Source: Elstera cyanobacteriorum
GTDB taxonomy: Bacteria > Pseudomonadota > Alphaproteobacteria > Elsterales > Elsteraceae
Length of the DNA: 64,000 bases
Assembly: GCF_002251735.1 (NCBI RefSeq)
Contig: NZ_NOXS01000030.1
Location: forward strand, 124,001 to 188,000
Reading direction: 5' to 3'
In this document: positions 12,302 through 21,179 of the stretch, piece by piece
Layout of the letters: the number at the start of each line of letters is the position of its first letter
How positions within the stretch are numbered: the first letter of the stretch is position 1
Notes under the pieces: model-generated
Database searches by the model: none
Seen by the model: only the letters and a program-made list of their open reading frames with translations
Told to the model about the DNA's origin: nothing
Translations under genes and position numbers: made by a program

Positions 12302-13761
12302 CAGGGGCAGTCCCCCGGGGCAACCGGCGCCAGAATTAGCGGCACCCCGGCGCCAGAATAGCGCTGGCGCGGCAGCATCAGCGGCGTCACCGGTCCTGCC
12401 GGGCGCAGCGGCGCGGCTGCCGTTTGCAGCACATGGCAAGCCCGCGCCCCCGGCGCCGCCAGCAGGCTCGGGCGGACCCGCCAGAGATTCCCCGCGATCC
12501 ACGGATCGGGGATGAGGAGCGGCCCGGTTTTCAGTTGATCGAGGTGGGTGGCCAGACGGGAGAAATCGGCGTCCTGGCGGCAGGTGGCGCAGGTCGGCAG
12601 CAGCAGCCGATCATCGATCAGCAACCCGACCGGCCCCGACAGGGCAACGCCCCCGATCAAAGTCCCTAGCGCCAGCCGCCGCCAGGAAGATAGCGGCATA
12701 CGGTCGATGGCGCTGAAGATCAGCAGCGGCACGAGCACGAGACAGGCGAGCGGCCCGCTGTCGCTGATGATCGGCCCGCGCTCCAGCAAGGTCGCCCCGG
12801 CGAGCAAGATCAAGGTTGCCGCGCAGCTTTGCGCGATGATCCCCGGCCACAGGTCGGCAGGACGGCTCGGGCGCAGCAGCGCCGGGGCTAAGAGCAGGGC
12901 GCCCACTCCCCAGAAGGCGAGATCGCGCACGGCCCGTTCCGCCAGAACCGACCAACCGTGCAACATCGCCCGGGGCAGCGGTTCGATAACTTCGGGGGGC
13001 GGTAGCAGCAGCAACAGCGGGGTCTGCTGAAGGGTGCGCAACGCGAGGGCAAGATAGGGCGCGGCCAGCAGCAATCCGCCCAGAATACCGACCAAAAACC
13101 GCCACCGATGCCGGTGCCGTTCGACCCTCAAATCGCGGTCGAGACCGAGGCAGAGCAAAAACACCAGCGCGAACAGTAGGCTGCCCCGCCCGCCCGTGAG
13201 GCAGAGGGCAAGGCTGACGGCCAGCACTGCCGCCGATGCCCAATCGCCATAGCGGGCGACGCGAACGCTCGCCGCGACCAGCGACAGCAGAGCGAAGGCC
13301 GCGAGCAGCGCGAGATCGCCGCCGAGCGGAAAGGCCGAGGAGAGCGGCGTCAGCAGCAGCAAACTCGCCCCGGCAAAGCGTGCGGACGCCGCCGCTAGCC
13401 ACAGACGCGCCGCCGTATAGCCCGCCATCAGCACCGCCCAAAGCATCAGCGCTTCCGGCAGCAAAACCGCCAGCCGCCCCACGCCGAGCTTCAGCAGCAA
13501 CCCGCCCAACCACAAAGGCAAGGGTGAATAGTCTGGCCCATAAAAGAACGCGAAGTGGCGCATCGCCAGCAGCCGTTCCGCCTCGGCCTCCGAGAGGGTC
13601 GGCACCAGCGTCCAGCGGGCCAGCAGCATCAGCAGGACCGGCAGCGCGTAGAGCATCCCCACGCCGAACCAGGGCCGCCGGTCCAAACGCGCTTGCATCC
13701 GATCAACCCAAGGGACCGGTAGATCGTAAAAGGAGGAAGCGGGGCCGCGCGTTGTGGACAT
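12301..13761 (-). CDS. GT39/ArnT-like polytopic membrane protein
   Basis: A 486-residue protein with about ten or more hydrophobic segments. Its layout resembles GT-C glycosyltransferases that use polyprenyl-phosphate sugars: a first membrane span, a periplasmic loop with an acidic motif, then a Tyr-Ser-Pro-rich helix (PDYSPLPLWLGG). The catalytic Asp-Glu of this loop, clear in the other GT39 gene of this window (HGDEAQ at 54160-55632), is here replaced by SEAEAE (Glu58, 60, 62). It may therefore have altered activity. Its stop overlaps the patatin ATG by one base. Family assignment is moderate. Confidence 0.65.
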   Translation of the reverse strand: MSTTRGPASSFYDLPVPWVDRMQARLDRRPWFGVGMLYALPVLLMLLARWTLVPTLSEAEAERLLAMRHFAFFYGPDYSPLPLWLGGLLLKLGVGRLAVLLPEALMLWAVLMAGYTAARLWLAAASARFAGASLLLLTPLSSAFPLGGDLALLAAFALLSLVAASVRVARYGDWASAAVLAVSLALCLTGGRGSLLFALVFLLCLGLDRDLRVERHRHRWRFLVGILGGLLLAAPYLALALRTLQQTPLLLLLPPPEVIEPLPRAMLHGWSVLAERAVRDLAFWGVGALLLAPALLRPSRPADLWPGIIAQSCAATLILLAGATLLERGPIISDSGPLACLVLVPLLIFSAIDRMPLSSWRRLALGTLIGGVALSGPVGLLIDDRLLLPTCATCRQDADFSRLATHLDQLKTGPLLIPDPWIAGNLWRVRPSLLAAPGARACHVLQTAAAPLRPAGPVTPLMLPRQRYSGAGVPLILAPVAPGDCP

Positions 13762-13811
13762 AGCGATAATCTAGCATGTCCGCCCAAAAAGGGCAGGGGC
13801 CGCGCGCAGGC

Positions 13812-14684
13812 TTAATCCTGGGTGACTTGCCCCAAACCGCGCGACGGCAGGAGGCGGGAAAACAGCGTCGCATCCAACTCGCGCACTGTCATCAGCGCCT
13901 GGATAACGCGGGCGCGCCCGCTGCGTTCCAGCGCCACCAGCGCCGGGCTTTCGGTGATCGCCTGCGGCCCTTGCGTACCGATCAGGGTAATAATCCCGGT
14001 CGCCCCCTGCGCCCGCCCGAGAATGGCCAGCAGGTCGGGCGCCCCCGGCATCAGAATCTGCCCGCCCAAGGTTGCGTCACTCCAGGCGAGGGTTCCAAGC
14101 GGCGTGCGCAGGGAAATCACCGGTGGCTGCGGTCCGGTCGGCGCAGTTCGGGCGAAAAACGCGCCGGTGAGCAGCGTGAGTTCGACGGAGGCAAGGCGGC
14201 GGCGCCCATCAGCAGCGGGCAACAGCACACGGCGGTCGACCCGCAATCGCGCCCGCCCGCCAAATTCAATCCGCGTTGTATCGGATAAGCGTAGGCTGAC
14301 CCGCGACAGCGCCGCGATTTCCAGCAGATCGCCCGCCAGCAGTTCTTCCCCGGCGGTTGCCGGGCGGCGCGGCAGACCAGGGCGCTTAACGGTAACCGAC
14401 CCGCTTAGCGCGTCGAGCACGGCCACCAGATCGCCCGGTTTGCCGGTAATGGAAAAACTTTCGGCGAGATCATGGACCATTGCCGCCGACAGGCTTAGCC
14501 CGTCGCCAAGGTCGAGATCGTCGAAACTGCGGCGTTCGACAGCGAAGTAGTTAGGGATTTGCGCGAGTTCGCGCGCCCCGGCAACAAAAACCAAATCGTC
14601 ACCGAGGCGGACCGCATCGGCACCGCCGAGCAGATCTTCCGCCTGTAAAGAAGTTTCTGTGCCGTTTTCAACACCGCCATACAT
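13812..14684 (-). CDS. FecR-domain protein, function unknown
   Basis: A 290-residue protein with a central FecR-like beta domain (about residues 90-200: GSVTVKRPG, AGEELLAGDLLEI, TRIEFGGRARLRVD, TPLGTLAWSD). In other proteins this fold lies in periplasmic or surface proteins. The N-terminus has no evident signal peptide; the first residues are polar (MYGGVENGTETSLQAEDLLGG) and the ribosome site is weak, so the start may be wrong. It lies 61 bases downstream of ccmI and may share its transcript. There is no sigma factor or TonB receptor nearby, so it is not a classical iron-siderophore anti-sigma gene. Confidence 0.6.
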   Translation of the reverse strand: MYGGVENGTETSLQAEDLLGGADAVRLGDDLVFVAGARELAQIPNYFAVERRSFDDLDLGDGLSLSAAMVHDLAESFSITGKPGDLVAVLDALSGSVTVKRPGLPRRPATAGEELLAGDLLEIAALSRVSLRLSDTTRIEFGGRARLRVDRRVLLPAADGRRRLASVELTLLTGAFFARTAPTGPQPPVISLRTPLGTLAWSDATLGGQILMPGAPDLLAILGRAQGATGIITLIGTQGPQAITESPALVALERSGRARVIQALMTVRELDATLFSRLLPSRGLGQVTQD

Positions 14685-14745
14685 GGCATTCTGCCCGCTT
14701 GGTTTCAGGCTTCATACCATACTCTTGTGCAGGTGCGGAATAGAT

Positions 14746-16041
14746 TTACGGCGCGAGTCGATCAATCTCGCGCTGCAATTGCGCCCGCGGCGGTGCGTCG
14801 GGCGGCAGCAGCGCCAGCAAGCGGCGCCAATGGGCCAGCGCTGTGGCTTTATCGCCCTGCTGTGCTGCCGTCAAACCGGCGAACCACAAAGCTTCCGGCT
14901 GATTGGGATCGAGCACCAGCACCCGGCCCATCAGGTCCGTCACCTCGGCCGGGATTGGCCCGCTTCCGCTGGCTTCGGGCGGGAAGAGGACGCGGGCCAG
15001 CCCCAGCAGCGCTTCTACGGACTGCGGGGCAAGCCGCACAATCTGCCGGTGCGCTGCGATAGCAGCCTCGGTCTCCCCCAGCACGCTCCGCGCCTGGGCC
15101 AACCGCTGCCAGCCCGCCAGATCGTCCGGCTGCTCCTGAAGCCGCGCGGCCAACCGGTCCACCATGCCCCGGATCATCGCTTGTGTCGCGGGGTCGCTCG
15201 GAAGATCGCCCGATGCCATAACCGGCGGCAGATTCAAGGCTTGGCGCAGCCGCGCCTGGGCCGCCGCGACCGTGGCCCGCCACGGGGCATCGGCAGGACC
15301 GTCGGCCAGCAGGGCTTCGACGGCCGCCAAGGCTTCCTCGCGGGCGCCGCGCTGCTCGGCGGCGAGGGCAAGGTAATAGCGCGCGCGGGCATCGCTTGGG
15401 TCAAGCACCAGGGCGGCCCGAAAGGCGCCTTCCGCCTCGCCCGTTACAAGACCCTGACCGATGCGGGTCAGCGCCTCCCCCTGCGCCGAGGGGAAAACCG
15501 CCAGACCGGGGAACTTCTGCCGCGCTTCCCCCAAAAGGGCGAGGGCTTCCTGCGTCTCCTCGCGCTGCACCAGCAAACCCGACAGGCGCAGCCAATTCAT
15601 CGGTTCGAGCGGTTGCGCCGCGAGGGTCTTGCGCGCTTCGGCAATCGCCTGTACCGCCGCCGTTAGCGGCGCGATTTCGTCAGCCCGCGTCGACAGGGGT
15701 CGATCCTTCAAGGCCGGTTGCCCGAGCGAGAGATAAACCCCGAGCGGCACCGCCGTCACGAGTACAACGACGGGAACCGCCAGCGCTTTGCGCCGCACCC
15801 AGGAAATCGGCCGAGCGGCTTTGGCTTTCAGCAAGCGCCGCTGGACTTCTACCGTTGCGGCCGCCAAGGCCGCGTCGGTCAGGCGTCCGGCGGCATGATC
15901 GCGCTTCAACTCGTCTAATTGATCGCGGTAAAGGAGAAGCGGCACCTCCCCATCCGCCGACGGCGGGCGGCGCAGCATCGGGGTCAGAACCAAGGCAGCC
16001 GCGCCTGCGGACAGCAGCAGAATCGCAATCAGCAGGGTCAC
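14746..16041 (-). CDS. ccmI: Cytochrome c maturation protein CcmI (CycH)
   Basis: Apocytochrome c chaperone of the system I haem-ligation complex. The 431-residue protein begins with two membrane spans (LLIAILLLSAGAAALVL and AVPVVVLVTAVPLGVYL) separated by a short cytoplasmic loop (RDQLDELKRDHAAGRL), followed by a large periplasmic TPR-like domain that holds the apocytochrome C-terminus. The start is GTG at 16041, overlapping the ccmH stop by four bases. It closes the ccmCDEFGHI series. Confidence 0.94.
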   Translation of the reverse strand: MTLLIAILLLSAGAAALVLTPMLRRPPSADGEVPLLLYRDQLDELKRDHAAGRLTDAALAAATVEVQRRLLKAKAARPISWVRRKALAVPVVVLVTAVPLGVYLSLGQPALKDRPLSTRADEIAPLTAAVQAIAEARKTLAAQPLEPMNWLRLSGLLVQREETQEALALLGEARQKFPGLAVFPSAQGEALTRIGQGLVTGEAEGAFRAALVLDPSDARARYYLALAAEQRGAREEALAAVEALLADGPADAPWRATVAAAQARLRQALNLPPVMASGDLPSDPATQAMIRGMVDRLAARLQEQPDDLAGWQRLAQARSVLGETEAAIAAHRQIVRLAPQSVEALLGLARVLFPPEASGSGPIPAEVTDLMGRVLVLDPNQPEALWFAGLTAAQQGDKATALAHWRRLLALLPPDAPPRAQLQREIDRLAP

Positions 16042-16493
16042 GCGTCTTTCTCCAACTGGCGCAACTGCTCCCGCTCCGCCGCGGTCAGCGGGACAGGGGC
16101 GACCGGCGTCTTCGTTTTCCGGCGGGCATGGATCAGCAGAAGCCCCCCCACCCCTGCCAGCAGACCGAAGGGGCCGAACCACAAGAGCGCCGTGCGGTCG
16201 GTGACCGGCGGGCGCATCAGCACAAAATCACCATAGCGTTCATGGATATACGCGAGGACCGCCGCATCGCTATCGCCTGCCAGCAAACGGCGACGAACCA
16301 GTAGGCGCAGGTCGCGGGCGAGATCGGCATTCGAATCGTCAATCGATTCGCTCTGGCAGACGAGGCAGCGCAACTCCCGCGACAGGGCGCGAGCGCGGGC
16401 TTCGAGGGCGGGATCGGCCAAGATTTCATCGGGGCCAAGGGCGGCGAGCGGCCCGGCGAGCAGCACCAAGGCCAAGGCAAGACGGCGGATCAT
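16038..16493 (-). CDS. ccmH: Cytochrome c maturation protein CcmH
   Basis: Membrane-anchored thiol-disulfide protein that presents reduced apocytochrome c for haem attachment. The 151-residue product has an N-terminal signal/anchor (RRLALALVLLAGPLAAL), the conserved LRCLVCQ motif with Cys43 and Cys46, a helical domain, a C-terminal membrane span (LLWFGPFGLLAGVGGLLLI) and a short charged tail. It overlaps ccmI and ccmG by four bases each. Confidence 0.95.
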   Translation of the reverse strand: MIRRLALALVLLAGPLAALGPDEILADPALEARARALSRELRCLVCQSESIDDSNADLARDLRLLVRRRLLAGDSDAAVLAYIHERYGDFVLMRPPVTDRTALLWFGPFGLLAGVGGLLLIHARRKTKTPVAPVPLTAAEREQLRQLEKDA

Positions 16494-17038
16494 GAGCCGA
16501 GACTTTTCAGCAGCGGGCGCAAGGTCTTGTCCAGCACCTCAGCATCAATGGCGCCGACGTGGCGGTAGCGAATCTTGCCCGCCCGGTCGATGACGAAGGT
16601 TTCCGGCACGCCGTACACGCCCCACTCGATCGACGCCGTGCCATTGCTATCCATACCGATGCGGGCAAAGGGATCGCCCAGCGCCGCCAGAAACGCCTTG
16701 GCATTCTCCGGCTTGTCGCGCTGATTGAGGGCGAGAATCGTCACCCCCTGCTTCTTCAGGTCCATCAAAAACGGATGTTCCGCGCGGCACGGCACGCACC
16801 AAGACGCAAAAACATTCACTAGCAGCGGGCCTTGCGCCGCCAAGGCCCGAATTTCGGCATCGGTCAGGGCCGCCTCGCCCGCGCGCAGCGCCGGGAGATC
16901 GGTGGGCGGTACAGGGCGATCAATAAGCGTGCTGGGCAGTACCTTATCGCCCCCGGCCAGCAGACTAACCGCGAAATACCCCAGCAGCACCGCCAGCACG
17001 AGCAGCGGCAGGGCGGCGAGCAGCCAGCGCGACTTCAT
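16490..17038 (-). CDS. ccmG: Thiol:disulfide interchange protein CcmG/DsbE
   Basis: Periplasmic thioredoxin-like reductant of apocytochrome c and CcmH. The 182-residue protein is anchored by LLAALPLLVLAVLLGYFAV and carries the active site WCVPC (Cys81, Cys84), the family core (VNVFASW) and the cis-Pro loop GVPETFVIDRAG. The ATG at 17038 overlaps the ccmF stop (ATGA); a longer open frame upstream lies inside ccmF and is ignored. Confidence 0.95.
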   Translation of the reverse strand: MKSRWLLAALPLLVLAVLLGYFAVSLLAGGDKVLPSTLIDRPVPPTDLPALRAGEAALTDAEIRALAAQGPLLVNVFASWCVPCRAEHPFLMDLKKQGVTILALNQRDKPENAKAFLAALGDPFARIGMDSNGTASIEWGVYGVPETFVIDRAGKIRYRHVGAIDAEVLDKTLRPLLKSLGS

Positions 17039-18999
17039 GCGGCGACCCTCCCCGACGCAGCGGCGGGCTTGCGCTGGGCCACCCCGAGGCGCAGGCGGCG
17101 GTCGGCGAGCGAGAGGCTGCCCCCCAAGGCCATCACTACGGCACCGCCCCAGATCCACGGCACCAGCGGATTATAATAAACGCGCAGGGCATAGGCGCCG
17201 GTTTGGGCGTCGCGGTCGCCGAGCGCCAAATAGAGATCGCGCAGCCCATTGGTGCGAATGGCCGTTTCGCTGGTCGTCATTGGCGGGCGGTTGAACTTGC
17301 GCCGCGCGGGTTTGGCCGTCGCGATTACCGCCCCATCACTGCGGATAATCACAGTAGCGGTTTCGGCGATGAAATTCGGGCCTTGCACCGGCTCGACTTT
17401 CTCTAAAGTCAGATCAAACCCCGCAACGCGCATGCTTTGACCCGGTTGCAGCGCCTTGACCTGATCAGTTTGCCACAGGTCGCCCGCCATGCCGATGATC
17501 GAAATGCCAAGCCCCGCGTGGGCGATGATCGCCCCCAGGGCGCTGCGCGGCAGCCCGCGCCAGCGCGCCCGGATATTGCCGCGTAGCCGGTCGTAAAGAT
17601 CGGTCAGCGCGCCGAAGATCAACCAGCACCCACAGAAGATCCCGAAGGGCGCCAGCAGCGGCCCGCCGCCCGCCCAGGCATAGGCGACGCCCGCCCCGAT
17701 CAGCGCCAACAGCCCGGCAACCTTGAGGCGCAGCAAAATCGCCAGCGCATCGGCCCGCTTCCACGGGATCAGCGGCCCCGCCGCCATCACCAGCACCAGT
17801 GGTACCAGCAGCGGCACGAAGGTGGCTTTGTAATAGGGGGTGCCGACCGTCACGGTCCCGAGGCCCATCGCATCGAGGAACATCGGGTAGAGCGTGCCCA
17901 GCAGCACTGTCACCAGCGCCACCGCCAGCAGCACATTATTGAGGATCAACGCCCCCTCGCGGCTGATCGCGGCAAACAATCCGCCCCCGTCCAGCAGATG
18001 AGCGCGCAGGGCATAAAGCGTCAGTGCCCCGCCGACCACGACCGCCAGCAGCCCGAGGATGAAGGCACCGCGCGCCGGGTCCGTCGCAAACGCATGGACC
18101 GAGGTAATGACGCCGGAACGAACCAGGAAGGTGCCCAGGATCGAAAAAGCAAAGGCGACGATGGCCAGCAAGATCGTCCAGCGTTTCAGACTATCGCGCT
18201 TCTCCACAACGATGGCCGAGTGCAGCAGCGCCGTTGTCGCCAGCCAGGGCATGAGAGAGGCGTTTTCCACCGGATCCCAGAACCACCAGCCGCCCCAGCC
18301 CAGTTCGTAATAGGCCCACCAGCTGCCAAGGGCGATGCCGAGCGTTAGGAACACCCAGGACGCCAGCGTCCAGGGTCGCACCCAGCGCGCCCAGGCGGGA
18401 TCGACGCGCTTTTCCAGCAGAGCCGCCAGCGCGAAGGCAAAGGAAATCGACGTGCCGACGTAACCGAGGTAAAGCAGCGGCGGATGAAAGGCGAGGCCGG
18501 GATCCTGCAGCAGCGGGTTGAGGCCGCGCCCCTCAATCGGCGCCTGCGGCAACCGGGCAAACGGGTTGGAGGTCAGCAGGACAAAGGCATAAAAACCCAA
18601 GGAAATCAGCGCTTGAATCCCCAGAACCCGCGCCCGTAAGGTCGCGGGCATCCGGTCCCCCGCCAAGGCCACCGCCGAGCCGAACAGCGCCATAACGGTG
18701 ATCCACAGCAGCATCGAGCCTTCGTGGTTGCCCCAGACGCCGCTGACCTTATACAGCAGCGGCTTATCGGCATGGCTATTCTGCCAGACGTTCTGCACCG
18801 AGAAATCAGAAACGATATAGGCGTAGGTCAGGGCACCGAATGCAACTAGGGACGCCAGCGCTTGGGTGAGCGCGGCGCTGCCGCTGAAGGCCATCAGAAA
18901 CCCGTCGCGGCGCTGGGCCCCAAAGAGACCGAAGGCCGCTTGCAGGGCGGCGAGCAGCCCCGCCAGGATCAAGGCGTAATGCCCAAGTTCGACCAGCAT
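17035..18999 (-). CDS. ccmF: Cytochrome c haem lyase subunit CcmF
   Basis: Large polytopic core of the haem lyase that joins haem from CcmE to apocytochrome c. The 654-residue protein holds the tryptophan-rich haem-handling motif WGGWWFWDPVEN and many membrane spans. The ATG at 18999 (MLVELGHYALILAGLL) matches the usual CcmF start; 15 extra upstream codons overlap ccmE and are rejected. It is separated from ccmE by 11 bases and overlaps ccmG by four. Confidence 0.96.
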   Translation of the reverse strand: MLVELGHYALILAGLLAALQAAFGLFGAQRRDGFLMAFSGSAALTQALASLVAFGALTYAYIVSDFSVQNVWQNSHADKPLLYKVSGVWGNHEGSMLLWITVMALFGSAVALAGDRMPATLRARVLGIQALISLGFYAFVLLTSNPFARLPQAPIEGRGLNPLLQDPGLAFHPPLLYLGYVGTSISFAFALAALLEKRVDPAWARWVRPWTLASWVFLTLGIALGSWWAYYELGWGGWWFWDPVENASLMPWLATTALLHSAIVVEKRDSLKRWTILLAIVAFAFSILGTFLVRSGVITSVHAFATDPARGAFILGLLAVVVGGALTLYALRAHLLDGGGLFAAISREGALILNNVLLAVALVTVLLGTLYPMFLDAMGLGTVTVGTPYYKATFVPLLVPLVLVMAAGPLIPWKRADALAILLRLKVAGLLALIGAGVAYAWAGGGPLLAPFGIFCGCWLIFGALTDLYDRLRGNIRARWRGLPRSALGAIIAHAGLGISIIGMAGDLWQTDQVKALQPGQSMRVAGFDLTLEKVEPVQGPNFIAETATVIIRSDGAVIATAKPARRKFNRPPMTTSETAIRTNGLRDLYLALGDRDAQTGAYALRVYYNPLVPWIWGGAVVMALGGSLSLADRRLRLGVAQRKPAAASGRVAA

Positions 19000-19010
19000 G
19001 CGGCGGCCCC

Positions 19011-19487
19011 TTATTTGGCGGGCGCGACGGCGCCCGGCTTCCACTGGCCGGTGGCTTTGATCGCCTCCGCCACTTCCTTCGGCATATAGTTTTCGTCGTG
19101 CTTGGCCAGCACTTCGCGAGCGACGAAAAGCCCGTGCTTATCCAGGCTGCCTTCGGCAACCACGCCCTGGCCTTCGCGGAACAGATCGGGCAGCACGCCC
19201 TTATAGGCGACGGTCACGGTCTGCGCCGTATCGGTAACGCGGAAATGGATCGTCGCTCCATCGGCCTGCCGTGCAACCGACCCTTGCTCGACAAGTCCTC
19301 CCAGCCGGAAACGCCGTTCGGCGGCAACCTTGCCCGCCGCCACATCGCTGGGGGAATGGAAGAACACGAGATTGTCGGAAAAGGCGGTCAGGATCAGCCC
19401 GGCGGCGACCCCCAAGCCGGCAAGACCGGCGAGCACGGCATAGAGACGGCGGCGTTTCGCGGTTTTGGCGGGGGATTTCAGGCTCAT
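19011..19487 (-). CDS. ccmE: Cytochrome c maturation haem chaperone CcmE
   Basis: Periplasmic haem chaperone that binds haem covalently before passing it to CcmF. The 158-residue product has a single N-terminal membrane anchor ([19 protein letters not shown]), the OB-fold core and the signature [12 protein letters not shown] with haem-binding His130, the same residue number as in the E. coli protein. The start ATG at 19487 overlaps the ccmD stop by four bases; the much longer open frame upstream covers ccmD and is not the gene. Confidence 0.96.
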   Translation of the reverse strand: MSLKSPAKTAKRRRLYAVLAGLAGLGVAAGLILTAFSDNLVFFHSPSDVAAGKVAAERRFRLGGLVEQGSVARQADGATIHFRVTDTAQTVTVAYKGVLPDLFREGQGVVAEGSLDKHGLFVAREVLAKHDENYMPKEVAEAIKATGQWKPGAVAPAK

Positions 19488-19648
19488 CGCTCCGCCCCCC
19501 GGCGCGGGTTGATCGCCTCCCAAGCCGCGCGGGCGCGTGACCGCTGCACCAGCGATAGCGCCAGCAGGCCAATCAGCACGACCGCCGCCAGCCCATAAGA
19601 CGCCCAAATAAAGACGGCATAGCCGCCCATATGCAGAAACTCGCTCAC
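19484..19648 (-). CDS. ccmD: Haem exporter accessory protein CcmD
   Basis: A 54-residue gene that is easily missed. It starts at GTG 19648, overlapping the ccmC stop (GTGA), and its TGA overlaps the ccmE ATG. The product reads [20 protein letters not shown] at the N-terminus, then one membrane helix ([14 protein letters not shown]), then a basic tail ([11 protein letters not shown]). This is the classical CcmD layout: a small membrane protein that helps release haem-loaded CcmE from CcmABC. Position between ccmC and ccmE supports the call. Confidence 0.92.
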   Translation of the reverse strand: MSEFLHMGGYAVFIWASYGLAAVVLIGLLALSLVQRSRARAAWEAINPRRGAER

Positions 19649-20358
19649 GATACCCGCTCCTCCACCGCGCGGATTTTGCGGTCAAGAATGGCGGTTTCAA
19701 GGCGCAGCAGCAGCACCCACACAAAAAAAGCCGTAAAGCCCAAGGCCATCAGCAGCAGCGGGCGCAGCATCGCCGGGTCGATGGTCGGCCCATCCATGCG
19801 AAAGACCGAGGCGGGCTGATGCAGCGTGTTCCACCAATCGACGGAAAATTTGATGATCGGCAGATTGACCGCACCGACCAGGGCCAGGATCGACCCGGCC
19901 TTCGCCCCCCGTTCGGGATCGTCGAACGCATCGACGAGGGCGAGATAGCCGAGGTAGAGGAAAAACAGCACGAGCACGGAGGTCAGCCGCGCGTCCCACA
20001 CCCACCAAGTCCCCCACATGGGTTGACCCCAGAGCGAGCCGGTAACGAGGCAAAGCAAGGTGAAAGCCGCCCCCGGTACTGCGGCGGCCCGGGTCGCAAG
20101 ATCGGCGAGCGGATGCCGCCAGATCAGCGCCACGGCGCTCGATAGGGCCATCGAGGCATAAACGAAAACGCTCATCCACGCGGCGGGAACGTGGATATAC
20201 ATGATCCGCACGGTTTCGCTCTGCTGATAATCGGCGGGCGAGGCGAACAGCGCGAAATAGAGACCAACGCCCAGGAACAGGACCGCCGCCGCCGCCGCAA
20301 AGGGCATCACCCGCCGCGCGATGCGCTGAAACCGGGCCGGATTGGCAAAACGGTGCAT
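19645..20358 (-). CDS. ccmC: Haem exporter/handling protein CcmC
   Basis: Six-span membrane protein that loads haem onto CcmE. The 237-residue product has the [13 protein letters not shown] haem-handling motif (about residues 115-127) and a conserved periplasmic His in YIHVPAAW (His56). The ATG at 20358 has TAGGAG upstream. It is the first ccm gene here. The usual upstream ccmA and ccmB are absent; the gene before it encodes a YihY protein. The ABC half must be elsewhere in the genome. Confidence 0.95.
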   Translation of the reverse strand: MHRFANPARFQRIARRVMPFAAAAAVLFLGVGLYFALFASPADYQQSETVRIMYIHVPAAWMSVFVYASMALSSAVALIWRHPLADLATRAAAVPGAAFTLLCLVTGSLWGQPMWGTWWVWDARLTSVLVLFFLYLGYLALVDAFDDPERGAKAGSILALVGAVNLPIIKFSVDWWNTLHQPASVFRMDGPTIDPAMLRPLLLMALGFTAFFVWVLLLRLETAILDRKIRAVEERVS

Positions 20359-20375
20359 CTCCTACGTCCTTCCTC

Positions 20376-21173
20376 TCAGGCGCGCGCCCTCCGCGCTTCG
20401 AACCAATCCTGGGCCTCGGCGGCGACCGTTCCCCCGAAGAGGATCAGCACCCAGAGAATGAACATCCAGAGCTGAAGCAGGGGCAAAGCCGCCAAAGCGC
20501 CATAGATCAAGTTTTGAATCGGCGCGGCGGCGATATACCAGACAAAAATCCACTTGGCGACGGTCAGCGCAAGGGCTGCGACACTGGCACCGATCGCCGC
20601 CGCCCCCCAATGCACGCGCCGAGCCGGGAAAACCATAAACATGAACAGAAACGCGACAAAGCCAATCAGCGGCGTGACCCCATGCCGGATGGCAACCAGC
20701 CAGGGCGCATCGCTGCCCAACAGCCCGGTTCCCAAAGCCCAACCGCTCGCCGCCGCCAGCAGCGGCAAGGCAACAATGGCCACGATCAGCGCGACCAGCC
20801 GGATACTCCACGGCCAATGCCGTTCGGTGCGCCAGATAAAATTGAAGGAGGTTTCGACTTCGATCAGTAGCAAAAACATTGATACTGCGAGAGCAGGCAA
20901 TAGGAACGAGGGCAGGGACGCCGCGTTACTGATGAAGGTCGTGAGTTGCTGATCAACCTGATCGCCGACGACCGGCACAAAGCTGGAGACGATGACGCCA
21001 CGCGCCTGCACGATCCAATCGCCGATCCCTTCAAACCGGGCGGCGACGCCAAACACGAGAATCGCGACCGGCACCAAGGTTAGCAGCGTCGTAAAAGCCA
21101 GCGACCCGGCGAGGATGGCCACCCGTTCCTGCGAGAACCGCTTCAAGACACTCCCGCAGAATTTTAGAAACAT
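20376..21173 (-). CDS. YihY/BrkB family inner-membrane protein
   Basis: A 265-residue protein with about six membrane spans, starting with the family segment AILAGSLAFTTLLTLVPVAILVF and ending with LQLWMFILWVLILFGGTVAAE, both typical of the YihY/UPF0761 family. Older naming as ribonuclease BN is wrong for this family, and its function is not settled. It lies 17 bases upstream of ccmC on the same strand and may share a transcript with the ccm genes, as well as six bases after the amidotransferase-like gene. Confidence 0.88.
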   Translation of the reverse strand: MFLKFCGSVLKRFSQERVAILAGSLAFTTLLTLVPVAILVFGVAARFEGIGDWIVQARGVIVSSFVPVVGDQVDQQLTTFISNAASLPSFLLPALAVSMFLLLIEVETSFNFIWRTERHWPWSIRLVALIVAIVALPLLAAASGWALGTGLLGSDAPWLVAIRHGVTPLIGFVAFLFMFMVFPARRVHWGAAAIGASVAALALTVAKWIFVWYIAAAPIQNLIYGALAALPLLQLWMFILWVLILFGGTVAAEAQDWFEARRARA

Positions 21174-21179
21174 AATGCC

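Noticed and set aside
14495-14689. Alternative short minus-strand frame over the start of the FecR-type gene
   Set aside because: It overlaps a longer gene with domain support in another frame and shows no motif.
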